Positions 1-9,432 of a stretch of 64,000 nucleotides of DNA are shown one piece after another. The notes beneath the pieces were generated by a model that saw nothing but the letters and a program-made list of their open reading frames with translations, was not told the origin of the DNA and did no database searches. Position numbers and translations under genes: made by a program. The stretch is from an uncultured Woeseia sp. Lineage in GTDB: Bacteria; Pseudomonadota; Gammaproteobacteria; Steroidobacterales; Woeseiaceae. Within the stretch, counting starts at the first letter, position 1; the number at the start of each line of letters is the position of its first letter. The stretch spans positions 5,552 to 69,551 of the forward strand of contig CALALV010000003.1 of NCBI GenBank assembly GCA_937925605.1, in the 5' to 3' direction.

Positions 1-33
1 AATGATCCGCCCGAGGCAGGAACAGATCAATGA
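1..33 (+). CDS. C-terminal tail of an upstream gene (partial)
   Basis: Frame 1 is open from the window edge and ends at a TGA at 31-33, giving the tail NDPPEAGTDQ. The TGA overlaps the next ATG as ATGA. The next two junctions in this cluster use the same ATGA overlap, so this is probably the end of a co-transcribed upstream gene. Too little is present to assign a function. Confidence 0.5.
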   Translation, partial: NDPPEAGTDQ

Positions 34-1571
34 AGACTGACAGCCCGCTCGTTCTCATCGTCGAGGACAACCCGGCCGACTTTGCGCTGATCTCGGAGGA
101 ACTCGGCGCCGCGATTGAGCGCGGCAGCTTCCGGCTCGAGAACGTGCAGACGCTCGCCGCCGCCAGGACCGCGCTCGCCGAGCGCGAGGTCGCCGCCGTC
201 CTGCTCGACCTGTCGCTGCCCGACAGCCAGGGCCTCGAGACCTTCGACGCCGTCGTCAATGCCGCGCCGAACATCCCGATCGTCGTGCTCACCGGTCTGG
301 ACGACGGTGAACTGGGCCTGGCCGCCGTGCGCAACGGCGCCCAGGACTATCTCGTCAAGGGCAAGATAGACGCGCTGACGCTCGAACGCACGCTGCACTA
401 CTCCGTCGAACGCAAGCGACGCGAGACCGAGCTTCGACAGCGCCAGAGCCTCGAGGTCATGGCGCAGTTCGCCGACAGCATTGCGACCGACTTCAACGAC
501 CTGCTGCAGGTCCTGCTCGGGCAACTGCAGGCACTCGAGTGGCCGCTGCGCGAGGACCCGGAGCTGCGCGACAAGCTGCGGGCGGCTGCGGACACTGTCG
601 TCGGCGGCGCCGAGCTGACCCGCCGGTTGCTGGCCGTGACCGGCCGCCTCCCCGACCAGCCGGCACTGCTGGACGCGAACACGCACGTCGCGAAGCTGGC
701 CGAGTCGCTGGCGAAGTCCTTCGAAGGCTCGACCAGCGTGCGCACCGAGCTGTCCGCCGGCGCCTGGCCGGTGTTCGCCGACCCGGCGCAGCTCGACATG
801 ACGATCCTGAACATCGTCAACAATGCGCGGGAAGCGATGCTGGGTCTCGGCGAAGTCACGATTCGCACCAGCAACCTGACGATCGGCGAGCCGAACGCAG
901 CCGAGCTGCCGGCGGGGGACTACCTTGTGATCGAGATCCGTGACATCGGTGACGGTCTCACCGCCGAGGAACAGAAAAACCTGTTCCAGCCGTTCCTGGC
1001 GGGACGCGGCGACATGCGACTGAAGGGCCTGGGCCTGCACATGACGCAGAATTTCGTGCGTGCCTCGGGCGGCCACGTCGGCGTGCGCAGCGCCCGCGGC
1101 GAGGGCACGACGGTGAGCCTGTACCTGCCGCGTGCCGAGGCGAGCCCGGAGCCCCGGGCGCGGCACCAGCAGACGCTGCCGGTGCGCCGGCCGCAGAACG
1201 TACTCGTGGTCGAGGACGACGCCGAGATGCGGCAGGCGCTGACCGGCTACCTGTGGCAGCTCGGCTACCCGACTTTCGAGGCGGACTGCGCGGCCGACGC
1301 GTTCGCTCTGCTCGACAGCGGCGAAATCGTGTCGCTCGTCGTGGTCGATCGCCGTGGCGTTTCGGGCATCGCCGGAGACGAACTCGTGCGCAAGATGGCG
1401 CGCGTGCAGCCCGGGCTGAAGGTGCTGTTCCTCACCAGCACCGGCGCGGCGCCCGCGCCGGACCTGGACCTGCCCGCGGGCGCCTGTGCCGCGCTCGCGA
1501 AGCCGGCGCGCATTTCCGACATGCAGGAACGCCTCGCGGGCCTGCTCGGCGAAGCGAGGCCGGCGGCATGA
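30..1571 (+). CDS. Hybrid receiver - kinase-like - receiver protein without the phospho-accepting histidine
   Basis: This 513-residue protein has an N-terminal receiver domain (about 1-125, phospho-acceptor D60, conserved lysine near 110), a dimerisation/H-box region (about 135-205), a GHKL ATPase domain (about 245-370, N-box asparagines near 264-265, glycine-rich LKGLGL near 331-336) and a C-terminal receiver (about 388-510, acidic pocket VEDD, D440). The H-box reads ATDFND where the family usually has AHDFNN, so T153 stands in the histidine position. The ATPase motifs look intact. It should therefore not autophosphorylate in the classic way, and may be a phosphotransfer sink, scaffold or partner of the next kinase. 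It overlaps both neighbours by ATGA, so translation is probably coupled. Confidence 0.85.
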   Translation: MKTDSPLVLIVEDNPADFALISEELGAAIERGSFRLENVQTLAAARTALAEREVAAVLLDLSLPDSQGLETFDAVVNAAPNIPIVVLTGLDDGELGLAAVRNGAQDYLVKGKIDALTLERTLHYSVERKRRETELRQRQSLEVMAQFADSIATDFNDLLQVLLGQLQALEWPLREDPELRDKLRAAADTVVGGAELTRRLLAVTGRLPDQPALLDANTHVAKLAESLAKSFEGSTSVRTELSAGAWPVFADPAQLDMTILNIVNNAREAMLGLGEVTIRTSNLTIGEPNAAELPAGDYLVIEIRDIGDGLTAEEQKNLFQPFLAGRGDMRLKGLGLHMTQNFVRASGGHVGVRSARGEGTTVSLYLPRAEASPEPRARHQQTLPVRRPQNVLVVEDDAEMRQALTGYLWQLGYPTFEADCAADAFALLDSGEIVSLVVVDRRGVSGIAGDELVRKMARVQPGLKVLFLTSTGAAPAPDLDLPAGACAALAKPARISDMQERLAGLLGEARPAA

Positions 1572-2779
1572 TCAACGCACTGGAACTGCAGCGCATGACG
1601 CCCGACGCGAACCGCGAGTTCATCGACGCGAACCGGCTGCTGCGCGTACTCGTCACCGACGACGACGACGCCGACCGCATGATCATCCGGCGCTCGCTCG
1701 ATAAGACCGGCCTGCAACTCGAGATTCACGAGGCGGCGACCGGCGCCGAGGCGCTGCGCCAGCTGCAGGACAAGCGTTTCGACTGCGTGTTCCTCGACTA
1801 CCGACTGCCCGACATGCAGGGCACGGAGCTGCTGGAGAAGATCACGGGAGCCGAGTGGCCCATGATCGCCGCGATCATGCTGACGGGCGCCGGCGACGAG
1901 ACCGTCGCCACGCACGCGCTGACGCACGGCGCGCAGGACTACCTGACGAAAAGCGAACTCAACGTCACCGCGATTCGCCGGGCACTGCTACGGGCCGTCG
2001 AGAAGATCGATCTCCTGAAGGATCTCGAGGAACAGCGCGAGGAACTCGAGCATTCGAACCGCGAACTCGAGCAATACGCCTACGTAACCTCCCACGACCT
2101 GCAGGAGCCGCTGCGCATCATCGTCAGCTTCCTGCAGTTGCTCGAGCGCCATAACGGCGATCGTCTCGACGACAAGTCGCGCGAATACATGCAGTTCATC
2201 GTCGACGGCTCCAAGCGCATGCAGCAGATGGTTGCGAGCCTGCTCGAGCTCTCGCGCATCGGTCGCGGCAACGAGGACTTCCAGCGCTGCGACGTCGAGG
2301 ACCTGCTCGAGGAGGCCAGCGCGAACTTGCAGATCTCGATCGGGGAGTCCGGCGCCGAAGTGAGCTGGGACGCGATGCCGGTCATTGCCTGCAACCGGCA
2401 GCGCATCGTGCAGCTGCTGCAGAACCTGATCGGCAACGCGATCAAGTACCGCGGCGACGAGCAGCCGCGCATTCACGTCAGCGCGCGGCCGATGGCGATC
2501 GACGCCGTGGAACGCCTCAATTACGCGACTTCCGCCCGGCACCAGACGATCTGGCAGTTCAGTGTCGACGATAACGGCATCGGTATCGATCCGCGCTACG
2601 CGGACCGTATTTTCGTCATCTTCCAGCGCCTGCACGCCCGCGACGCTTACGAGGGCACCGGTATCGGCCTGGCGCTGTGCAAGAAGATCGTGCAGATGCA
2701 TCACGGCAAGATCTGGGTGGAGCCGCGCAACGAGGGCGGCAGCCGCTTCTGTTTCACGCTGCCGAGCATGCAATCATGA
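1568..2779 (+). CDS. Receiver-histidine kinase (phytochrome-cluster-like sensor kinase)
   Basis: The start is the ATG inside the ATGA overlap with the preceding gene; the frame is open further upstream, but that stretch is antisense or shadow coding. The 403-residue product has an N-terminal receiver (about 20-145, acidic DDDD cluster, phospho-acceptor D77), a coiled coil rich in Glu/Leu (about 145-170), a HisKA domain with SHDLQEPL (phospho-accepting H176) and an HATPase domain with an N-box (QNLIGNAIKYRG), DNGIGI and GTGIGLALCKKI. This layout is common in stand-alone light- or redox-related cytoplasmic relays. Unlike the preceding hybrid, this kinase has all catalytic motifs and is the likely phosphate donor for the receiver proteins around it. 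Confidence 0.88.
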   Translation: MINALELQRMTPDANREFIDANRLLRVLVTDDDDADRMIIRRSLDKTGLQLEIHEAATGAEALRQLQDKRFDCVFLDYRLPDMQGTELLEKITGAEWPMIAAIMLTGAGDETVATHALTHGAQDYLTKSELNVTAIRRALLRAVEKIDLLKDLEEQREELEHSNRELEQYAYVTSHDLQEPLRIIVSFLQLLERHNGDRLDDKSREYMQFIVDGSKRMQQMVASLLELSRIGRGNEDFQRCDVEDLLEEASANLQISIGESGAEVSWDAMPVIACNRQRIVQLLQNLIGNAIKYRGDEQPRIHVSARPMAIDAVERLNYATSARHQTIWQFSVDDNGIGIDPRYADRIFVIFQRLHARDAYEGTGIGLALCKKIVQMHHGKIWVEPRNEGGSRFCFTLPSMQS

Positions 2780-3207
2780 CCGCGGCGCAGAAACTCCTGC
2801 TGCTGGTGGAGGACTCCCCTGCGGACGTCGCGCTGGCCCGGGCGGCGCTGGCCGACACCTTGCTCACCCACCGCTGCATTTCGTTCTGCGACGGCAGCTC
2901 GGCGCTGGACTACCTGTCGGACGAAGGAAACGAGCTGCCCGACCTGGTCCTGCTCGACCTGAACCTGCCGGGCATGGACGGGCGTGAGCTGCTCGCCGAG
3001 ATCAAGGGCTCGGCGCGGCTGCTGCAGATTCCCGTGGTGATCCTGACCACGTCGAACGCACCGTCGGACCGCGAGCAAGCCTATGCCGGGCACGCCAACA
3101 GCTTCGTGACCAAGCCGGTGGACCTCGACGACTACGCGGACATGCTGCGCTGCGTCGTGCGCTACTGGTTCGACACGGTGACGCTGCCCCGGCACGGGAT
3201 GGCCTGA
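2776..3207 (+). CDS. Single-domain response regulator (Rcp1/CheY-like)
   Basis: A 143-residue stand-alone receiver: acidic pair ED near 12-13, phospho-acceptor D61 in LLDLNLPGMDG, a threonine in ILTTSN and the switch lysine in FVTKPVD. There is no output domain. The form (about 140 residues, extra residues after the phospho-acceptor loop) matches the Rcp1-type regulators that partner phytochrome-like kinases. It overlaps the preceding kinase by ATGA, which fits a dedicated kinase-receiver pair. Confidence 0.88.
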   Translation: MTAAQKLLLLVEDSPADVALARAALADTLLTHRCISFCDGSSALDYLSDEGNELPDLVLLDLNLPGMDGRELLAEIKGSARLLQIPVVILTTSNAPSDREQAYAGHANSFVTKPVDLDDYADMLRCVVRYWFDTVTLPRHGMA

Positions 3208-3219
3208 CGGACTCCCGGT

Positions 3220-4458
3220 ATGGAAGTCGCCGCCATCCCGGCCGATGAAAGCGCCCGACTGCAGGCTCTGCAGGAGTACGATACGCTCGACACGGCGACG
3301 GAGCGCGCCTACGACGAGCTGACCGAACTGGCGGCGGCAATCTGCGGCGTGCCGATTTCGCTGATCTCCCTGGTCGACAGCGACCGGCAATGGTTCGAGT
3401 CGTACCCCGGGCTCTACGTGCGCTAGAGGCCTCGCGACGTGGCGTTCTGCAGCCACGCGATACTCCGGGACGAGATCTTCGAAGTATGCGACAGTTCCGC
3501 GGACGCGCGTTTCGCCGACAACCCGCTGGTGACCGGCGCACCGCGGGTCATCTTCTATGCCGGCGCACCGCTGGCGACGCCGGCCGGGCAAAAAGTCGGC
3601 ACGCTGTGCGTCATCGATCACAGGCCGCGCAAGCTGGACGATCACCAGCGCAACTGCCTGCGCGCGATCGCGCGCCAGGTCGTCTCGCTCATGGAGTTCC
3701 GCAAGGCCGTGCGCGAGCGCGATGCGCTCGCGGCCAGCAATCGGCAGAGCGCTGCGTGGATCGAGCGTCGCAAGAAGGAGCTCGCGCGCTTCGCCTACCG
3801 TTGTTCGCACGAGCTCCGGGCACCGGCCATCCAGTTGCACAACCTAGCGAAGCTGCAGGCCGAAGATCTCACGCGGGGCCGCGGCGAGGACCTGCTGGCC
3901 AATGCCGCTCGCCTCGAACGCATCAGCGCCCAGTTGCTGGCATTCATCGACGGCATCGTCGAAGTCGGCCGGGCAGAACTGGTCGGCTCGGCCACGCAGG
4001 CAATAGACTTCGAACAGCTCGTGCGCGAGGCCTCGGAGCAGGCCAGCACGCTGCTCGGCAACCGCGAGGTCGCGCTGGAGAGCGAGGTCGCCGTTACGCG
4101 CCCCGTGCGGAGCGAGTACCTGCGCCTGCGGCAAATGCTGGCCCACTTGGTCAGCAACGGCATCCGCTACGCGGACCACGAACGGCCCGCGCCTTTCGTG
4201 CGCATCACGGTACGCGACGACGGGGACGACGCGGTCGCGCTGACCGTCGAGGACAACGGGCTCGGCGTCGCGCCCGAGGACCAGCCGTACTTCTTCGACC
4301 TGTTCCGGCGCTTCCACCCGGAGGTCAGCGCCGGCAGCGGCGTCGGCACGACGATCGTGCGCAAGCACGCGTTCGCGCTGGGCGCAGAGGTCGACCTCGC
4401 CAGCAGCCGCGCCGGCACTCGCGTCACGGTACGCCTGCCGTCGAGCCCGGAGGCCTGA
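3220..4458 (+). pseudogene. GAF-domain histidine kinase interrupted by an in-frame amber codon
   Basis: One reading frame runs from the ATG at 3220 to the TGA at 4458 with a single TAG at 3424-3426. The residues on either side (WFESYPGLYVR, then RPRDVAFCSHAIL) are contiguous parts of one GAF domain of the type found in kinases, where the interrupted position is normally a charged residue, often Glu; GAG to TAG is one base change. After the GAF come HisKA (SHELRAP) and an HATPase domain (DNGLGV, weak G2 box). A GTG at 3439 preceded by AGAGG could restart translation and yield a kinase with a truncated GAF. The alternatives are a real nonsense mutation, suppression or recoding, or a sequencing error. 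Confidence 0.75.
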
Positions 4459-4462
4459 CCCG

Positions 4463-4888
4463 GTGGCCACGACGACCCTGCTGCTGGTCGACGACAGCGA
4501 CGTAGATCGCTACATCACCCAGCGCCTGCTGACGAAGGCCGGCTGCGATGCGCGGATCGTCGAGGTCGAGAACGGCCGCGAGGCGCTGGACTGGCTCCGC
4601 GACAACCGGATACCGGCGGACGACGGGCTCCTGATCCTGCTCGACCTGAACATGCCGGTCATGGGCGGCTTCGAATTCCTGCTGGAATTCGCGGCGCTGC
4701 GCGAGCAGCGCGTCGACCTGCAGCCAGGTGTCGTCGCCGTGCTGTCGAGCTCCAACCACCCGGACGACCTGCACCGCTCCGGCGCCTTCCCGTTCGTCTG
4801 GCGGCACCTGGTCAAGATGCCCACGGTCGACGCGCTCGCCGACATCGTGCGGCAGGCGCGCACCTGCACGGGCCGCGCCTACGCCTGA
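4463..4888 (+). CDS. Single-domain response regulator
   Basis: The GTG start lies 4 bases after the stop of the interrupted kinase. The 141-residue receiver has DD at 10-11, phospho-acceptor D61 in LLDLNMPVMGG and a lysine in LVKMPTVD, where KMP replaces the usual KP. No output domain follows. It is the last gene of the two-component cluster, and its end overlaps the end of the convergent oxidoreductase gene by about 10 bases. Its likely kinase is one of the upstream enzymes; if the adjacent GAF kinase is dead, it may be orphaned. Confidence 0.85.
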   Translation: MATTTLLLVDDSDVDRYITQRLLTKAGCDARIVEVENGREALDWLRDNRIPADDGLLILLDLNMPVMGGFEFLLEFAALREQRVDLQPGVVAVLSSSNHPDDLHRSGAFPFVWRHLVKMPTVDALADIVRQARTCTGRAYA

Positions 4889-6270
4889 GCCGCGGGTTCG
4901 CCGACGACCTTCCCCGGGTTCAGGATGTCGCCCGGGTCCAGCGCGCGTTTCAGCATCCGCATCGCTGCGATTTCCTCGGCGCTGCGCGACAGCGGCAACC
5001 AGCGGCGTTTCGCCCGCCCGATGCCGTGCGCCGCCGAGATCGCGCCGCGATACGGCCCGAGGGTTTCGTACACGGCCGCCTCGATCGCTTCCCGCTCCGC
5101 GGCGTCGGCGGCACCGAGCACCGACACGTGCAGGTTGTTGTCGCCGAGGTGGCCGAAAGCCGCGAGCTCGGCTTGCGGCACGCACGCCACGACGGCCGCC
5201 TCCAGGCGGTCGACGTAATCGCCGACATCGGCGACCCTCAGGCTGACGTCGAAATTCTGGGCCCGGCTGACGATCCATTCGACGTCGTGGCGAATTGCCC
5301 ACAGCGCCTCCCGTTCCTGACCGGACTTCGCGATGACGCCATCCGCGACCCGCCCTTCGCCGATCAGCGCTTCCATGACCGCCGCGAACGCCGCGTCGTC
5401 GCCGGCCGGCTGCGTGCCCATGGCCTCGACCAGCACGTAGCAGGCCGAACCCGGCGCCAGCGGTGCAGGCCGGCCGGCCGCGGGCGCAACGACCCGCCCG
5501 TAGAAGCTGTTCCACATGACCTCGAAGCCGGTCAGCGTGTGCCCCAGCGCGCTGCGCACGGCGGCGAGCACGGCCACGACGTCCGCGTAGCGCGCGCAGG
5601 CGAGCAAGGCGACGTTGTGCGACGCCGGCCGGACCGCGAGACGCATGACGACGCGGGTAACGACCCCGAGCGTGCCCTCGGTGCCGACGAACAGCTGCTT
5701 CAGGTCGTAGCCGGAATTGTTCTTTATATAGCGGTTCATCGACGACAGTACCGTGCCGTCGGCGAGCACCGCCTCCAGCCCGAGCACCGAGTCTCGGGTC
5801 ATCCCGTAGCGGATCACGCGCGTGCCGCCCGCGTTGGTCGCGACGTTGCCGCCCAGCGTGCAGTTGTCGCGTGCGCCGATGTCGACCGGGTACAGGAGCC
5901 CGGCGGCCTCGGCCGCTTCCTGCGCCGCGCGCAGCGTCACGCCGGCGCCCGCGGTCAGGGTCTGCGCCGTGCGGTCGACCTCCTCGATCCGGTCGAGGCG
6001 CGCCAGCGACAGCGCCAGGTCGGCCGGTTCGGTCGCGCAGGCCCGGACCAGGTTGGTCACGCCGCCCAGCGGCACGACCCGCTGGCCGGCGTCGCGGCAG
6101 GCCGCCAGCACGGCGGACACCTGCGCCGTGTCCGCCGGGCGCACGACGGCGCGTGCCCGGCACGGCTGGTGGGTGTCCCAGGCGGGCGGCGCCGCGGCGG
6201 CGACGGCGCCCGGCACGACGTGGCGGGCACCGACGATCCGTTCGAGGGTTTCCATGAGGTCCGCAGGCAT
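4879..6270 (-). CDS. FAD-linked oxidoreductase of the GlcD / D-lactate dehydrogenase family
   Basis: A 463-residue protein with an N-terminal PCMH-type FAD-binding domain (VVPLGGVTN, ARDNCTLGGNVATNAGG, VGTEGTLGVVTRVVMRL) and a C-terminal FAD-oxidase domain ending in the family-typical GHLGDNNLHVSVLG and DPGDILNPGKVV. Relatives oxidise D-lactate, glycolate or D-2-hydroxyglutarate with FAD and pass electrons to the respiratory chain or an electron-transfer flavoprotein. There is no signal peptide or membrane segment. The substrate cannot be fixed from sequence. The gene is divergent from the aldehyde dehydrogenase gene, which could share an organic-acid theme. Confidence 0.88.
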   Translation of the reverse strand: MPADLMETLERIVGARHVVPGAVAAAAPPAWDTHQPCRARAVVRPADTAQVSAVLAACRDAGQRVVPLGGVTNLVRACATEPADLALSLARLDRIEEVDRTAQTLTAGAGVTLRAAQEAAEAAGLLYPVDIGARDNCTLGGNVATNAGGTRVIRYGMTRDSVLGLEAVLADGTVLSSMNRYIKNNSGYDLKQLFVGTEGTLGVVTRVVMRLAVRPASHNVALLACARYADVVAVLAAVRSALGHTLTGFEVMWNSFYGRVVAPAAGRPAPLAPGSACYVLVEAMGTQPAGDDAAFAAVMEALIGEGRVADGVIAKSGQEREALWAIRHDVEWIVSRAQNFDVSLRVADVGDYVDRLEAAVVACVPQAELAAFGHLGDNNLHVSVLGAADAAEREAIEAAVYETLGPYRGAISAAHGIGRAKRRWLPLSRSAEEIAAMRMLKRALDPGDILNPGKVVGEPAAQA

Positions 6271-6328
6271 GGCTGGTCCGCGCGCGAGAGGCCGGCCCTA
6301 CTCTAGCGGCCCGCCCTGCCGGCCGCCA

Positions 6329-6406
6329 CGCCCGCTGAGAACGAAGCCCGGGCATGCGCTGTGCGCCGGGCCGCGGCGCCCGCTGAAAACAAGACCCGGA
6401 TTGCGC
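6329..6406. repeat. Imperfect direct repeat between divergent dehydrogenase genes
   Basis: Two copies of CGCCCGCTGA followed by RAACRARRCCCGG-like sequence and TGCGCT occur at 6329-6360 and 6377-6406, in the short gap between the FAD oxidoreductase (minus) and aldehyde dehydrogenase (plus) genes. They could be regulator half-sites or a small duplication; nothing further supports either. Confidence 0.35.
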
Positions 6407-6438
6407 TATGATGCGCGGCTTCCCCGAGGAGGTCCTGC

Positions 6439-7878
6439 ATGCGCGACTGGCGCCAGTTCTACATCGACGGCAAGTGGGTGGACCCGGTCGGCGGCCGCTC
6501 CCACGACGTCATCAACCCGGCGACCGAAGAGGTCTGCGGGCACATCAGCCTGGGCAGCGAGGCCGACGCGGACCGCGCCGTCGCCGCCGCCGTCGCCGCG
6601 GCGCCGGCCTGGGCGGCCAGCAGCCGCGAGGAACGCCGCGCCCTGCTGAAGCGCATCCTCGAGGTGTTCGCGCGCCGCCACGACGACGTCGCCCGCGCGA
6701 TCATGGAAGAGATGGGCGCGCCGTGGAAACTCGCGAAGCACGCGCAGGCCGCGAGCGGCCCGCAGCACATCGGCGCCGCGTACGAGGCCCTCGAGACCTT
6801 CGCCTTCGAGGAGCGCCACGGCACGACCGCGATCGTCAAGGAGCCTATCGGGCCGGCCGCGCTGATCACGCCGTGGAACTGGCCGATCAACCAGGTCGCG
6901 GTCAAGGTTGCGCCGGCCCTGGCTGCCGGCTGCACGATGGTCCTGAAGCCGAGCGAACTGGCCCCGTTTTCCGCGATGATATTCGCCGAGATCCTCGACG
7001 AGGCGGGCACGCCGGCGGGCGTATTCAACCTCGTGCACGGCGACGGCCCGACCGTCGGCAGCCGGCTGGCGACGCACCCGGACATCGCGATGGTGTCGTT
7101 CACCGGGTCGACGCGCGCCGGGATCGCGGTCGCCCAGAACGCGGCACCGACGGTCAAGCGTGTCGCCCAGGAACTCGGCGGCAAGTCGCCGAACGTCATC
7201 CTCGATGACGCCGACCTCGCCGTCGCGGTCAAGGGCGGCGTGCGCGGCTGCTTCGACAACTCCGGGCAGTCCTGCAACGCGCCGACGCGCATGTTCGTGC
7301 CCCGCAAACTGCTGGGCCAGGCGAACGAGATCGCCCTCGCAACGGCAGGCAAAACGGTCGTCGGCGACCCGGCGGCCGAGGGCACGCACCTGGGGCCCGT
7401 TGTCTCCAAGGCACAGTGGGACAAGATCCAGGGCCTGATCCAGGCCGGCATCGACGAGGGCGCGACGCTGCTGGCCGGCGGTACCGGGCGGCCGGACGGC
7501 CTGCCGCGCGGCTACTACGTGCGTCCGACCGTGTTTACCGACGTCGACAACGGCATGACGATCGCTCGCGAGGAGATCTTCGGGCCCGTGCTGTGCATCA
7601 TCCCCTACGACAGCGAGGAGGACGCGATCCGGATGGCCAACGACACGCCCTACGGCCTGTCCGGCTACGTCAGTTCGTCGAACCTCGAGCGGGCCCGGCG
7701 CGTGGCCGCGCGGCTGCGTACCGGGATGGTCCACATCAACGGCGCAGCCCTCGACGCGCAGGCCCCGTTCGGCGGCTACAAGCAGTCCGGCAACGGCCGC
7801 GAGTGGGGACCGCACGGCATCGACGAATTTCTCGAGCTGAAATCGGTCTACGGCTTCGAGGCACGCAAGGCCGGCTGA
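6439..7878 (+). CDS. NAD(P)-dependent aldehyde dehydrogenase
   Basis: A full-length 479-residue ALDH-superfamily enzyme. Visible hallmarks are TPWNWP (N147), the general base in QELGGKS (E245), the catalytic cysteine in SGQSCNAP (C279) and EEIFGPVLC near 375. These enzymes oxidise aldehydes to acids through a thiohemiacetal on the cysteine. A Shine-Dalgarno-like GAGGAGG lies just upstream of the ATG. No signal peptide is seen, so it is cytosolic. The substrate is unknown; a broad-range aldehyde dehydrogenase is the safest name. Confidence 0.93.
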   Translation: MRDWRQFYIDGKWVDPVGGRSHDVINPATEEVCGHISLGSEADADRAVAAAVAAAPAWAASSREERRALLKRILEVFARRHDDVARAIMEEMGAPWKLAKHAQAASGPQHIGAAYEALETFAFEERHGTTAIVKEPIGPAALITPWNWPINQVAVKVAPALAAGCTMVLKPSELAPFSAMIFAEILDEAGTPAGVFNLVHGDGPTVGSRLATHPDIAMVSFTGSTRAGIAVAQNAAPTVKRVAQELGGKSPNVILDDADLAVAVKGGVRGCFDNSGQSCNAPTRMFVPRKLLGQANEIALATAGKTVVGDPAAEGTHLGPVVSKAQWDKIQGLIQAGIDEGATLLAGGTGRPDGLPRGYYVRPTVFTDVDNGMTIAREEIFGPVLCIIPYDSEEDAIRMANDTPYGLSGYVSSSNLERARRVAARLRTGMVHINGAALDAQAPFGGYKQSGNGREWGPHGIDEFLELKSVYGFEARKAG

Positions 7879-8003
7879 GGAAGCCGACCCCGGGGCCGCG
7901 GGCTGCGACGACGCTCGTCGCCCGGCGCCCTCCTGCAGACACACGAGCCCGGCCGGCTCTTGCGCGCCGGGCACTTCCCGAACCCTGAAATGGACACCTG
8001 TAG

Positions 8004-9359
8004 ATGACCGCACGCGCACAACTGATCCTGCTCGCCGTCCTCGCCAGCATCGCCGCCAGCGGCTGCGTCGAGAGTTCGCGCGAGGAAGCCACCGGCAAGG
8101 CGGCGATCCGCGCCGTCAACGCGATCGTCACGGCACCCGACGTGGCGTTCCGGATCGAGCAGCGCACGCTCGGCAACATCGGCTACGGCAGCTCCACCCA
8201 GGCACAGCGCTACGACGACCTGTCCTATACCTTCAACTTCGATGTGACGATTCCGGGCGAGACCAATGCGCGCCGGCTGGCGTCTCGTTTCCTCGACGTC
8301 GTCCGCGACACGGACTACCAGTTCGTGCTGGCCGGACCGAGCGTTGACGACGCCGAGATCATCCTCTGGGAGCAGCCCGAACGCGCGTGGGACGGCAGCG
8401 AGACGGTCTTCGAACTGAATTTCGCGAACCTGAACAACAGCACCGGGCCGGTCGACTTTTACGTCGCCGCCGACGGCGTCGCGCCGGCGGCCGGCAGCGA
8501 GGCAGCGACGGTCGCGAACGGCGAGCGGGAAGGCCCGGTCGAATTCCCGGAGGGCGATTACGTCGTGACGATCACGCCCGCCGGCGACCCGCAAACGATC
8601 CTGTTTCAGTCACCGGTTCGCAACTACCAGCCGGCCTCGACCGACACGCTGATGCTGCTGGACGCGGACCCCTCGCGCACCGGCGCGCTGGGCGTAAGGC
8701 TCGTCACCGCCGCCGGCGACAGCATCGAGTATGGCGATCCGCGCTTCCCGGCACTGGGTCGCGTGCTGCACGCAGCCGTCGGGATCGGCAACGTCGACCT
8801 GGCCGAGGACGACGACTTCGCCAACCTCGTGGCCGCGGACCTGGCCTTCGGGGAACTGTCCGCGGACACTCCGCTCAGCAGCGGGACCAACAGCTACACG
8901 TTCACGGACGCGGGCAATGCGGGCGCGGTGATCGCCGAGGCCGACGAAGCGATCACGCTCGGCTTTTTCGAGACGCTCGTGCTCGTCGGGCCCGAGTCCG
9001 ACCCGGACGTCGTCAACTACGTCGGCATCCGGCGGGGCTTCTCGACCAGCGGCCGGGTCGGTTTCGTCAACCTCGACTCGGGCCGCGACACGATCGACGT
9101 TTACCTGCTGCCCGCCGGCACGGCGGTCGACGGCGCGGTGCCGTCCAGCGCGTTCCTGGCCTTCACCCAGAGCACGGGCTTCGGCGCCGTGGAGGCGCGG
9201 GAGTACGAGCTGACCGTGACCGAGAGCGCCGACCAGGAAGCGATCCTGGCGGGGCCTGAGCCCGTCACGGTCGCGAACGGCGACGTCGTCGAGATCTTCG
9301 TCCTCGAGACGGCCGATCCCAACGTGCTGTCGATCGAGGTCGTCAGGAACGCGCCCTAG
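8004..9359 (+). CDS. Secreted lipoprotein with DUF4397-like repeats
   Basis: The 451-residue product starts with a short hydrophobic signal ending in a lipobox (ASGC, cysteine near residue 21). It is then acidic and rich in beta-strand-like sequence, with at least two related modules (starting near AIRAVNAI and GRVGFVNL), each carrying the DVYLLPAG/VDFYVAADG type of strand seen in DUF4397 beta-sandwich proteins. Such proteins are periplasmic or surface-exposed with no known enzymatic role. It stands alone, 125 bases after the aldehyde dehydrogenase. The domain assignment is by eye. Confidence 0.75.
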   Translation: MTARAQLILLAVLASIAASGCVESSREEATGKAAIRAVNAIVTAPDVAFRIEQRTLGNIGYGSSTQAQRYDDLSYTFNFDVTIPGETNARRLASRFLDVVRDTDYQFVLAGPSVDDAEIILWEQPERAWDGSETVFELNFANLNNSTGPVDFYVAADGVAPAAGSEAATVANGEREGPVEFPEGDYVVTITPAGDPQTILFQSPVRNYQPASTDTLMLLDADPSRTGALGVRLVTAAGDSIEYGDPRFPALGRVLHAAVGIGNVDLAEDDDFANLVAADLAFGELSADTPLSSGTNSYTFTDAGNAGAVIAEADEAITLGFFETLVLVGPESDPDVVNYVGIRRGFSTSGRVGFVNLDSGRDTIDVYLLPAGTAVDGAVPSSAFLAFTQSTGFGAVEAREYELTVTESADQEAILAGPEPVTVANGDVVEIFVLETADPNVLSIEVVRNAP

Positions 9360-9432
9360 TTGCCGGACCGGGCGCGGGCGACCGGCGGCAGCGCCGCCAG
9401 GGGGAAATCCCGTCGCGACACGGCGCCGGGAT

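Noticed and set aside
5026..6649. Plus-strand frames over the FAD oxidoreductase gene
   Set aside because: Antisense to a gene with full FAD-binding motifs; no independent support.
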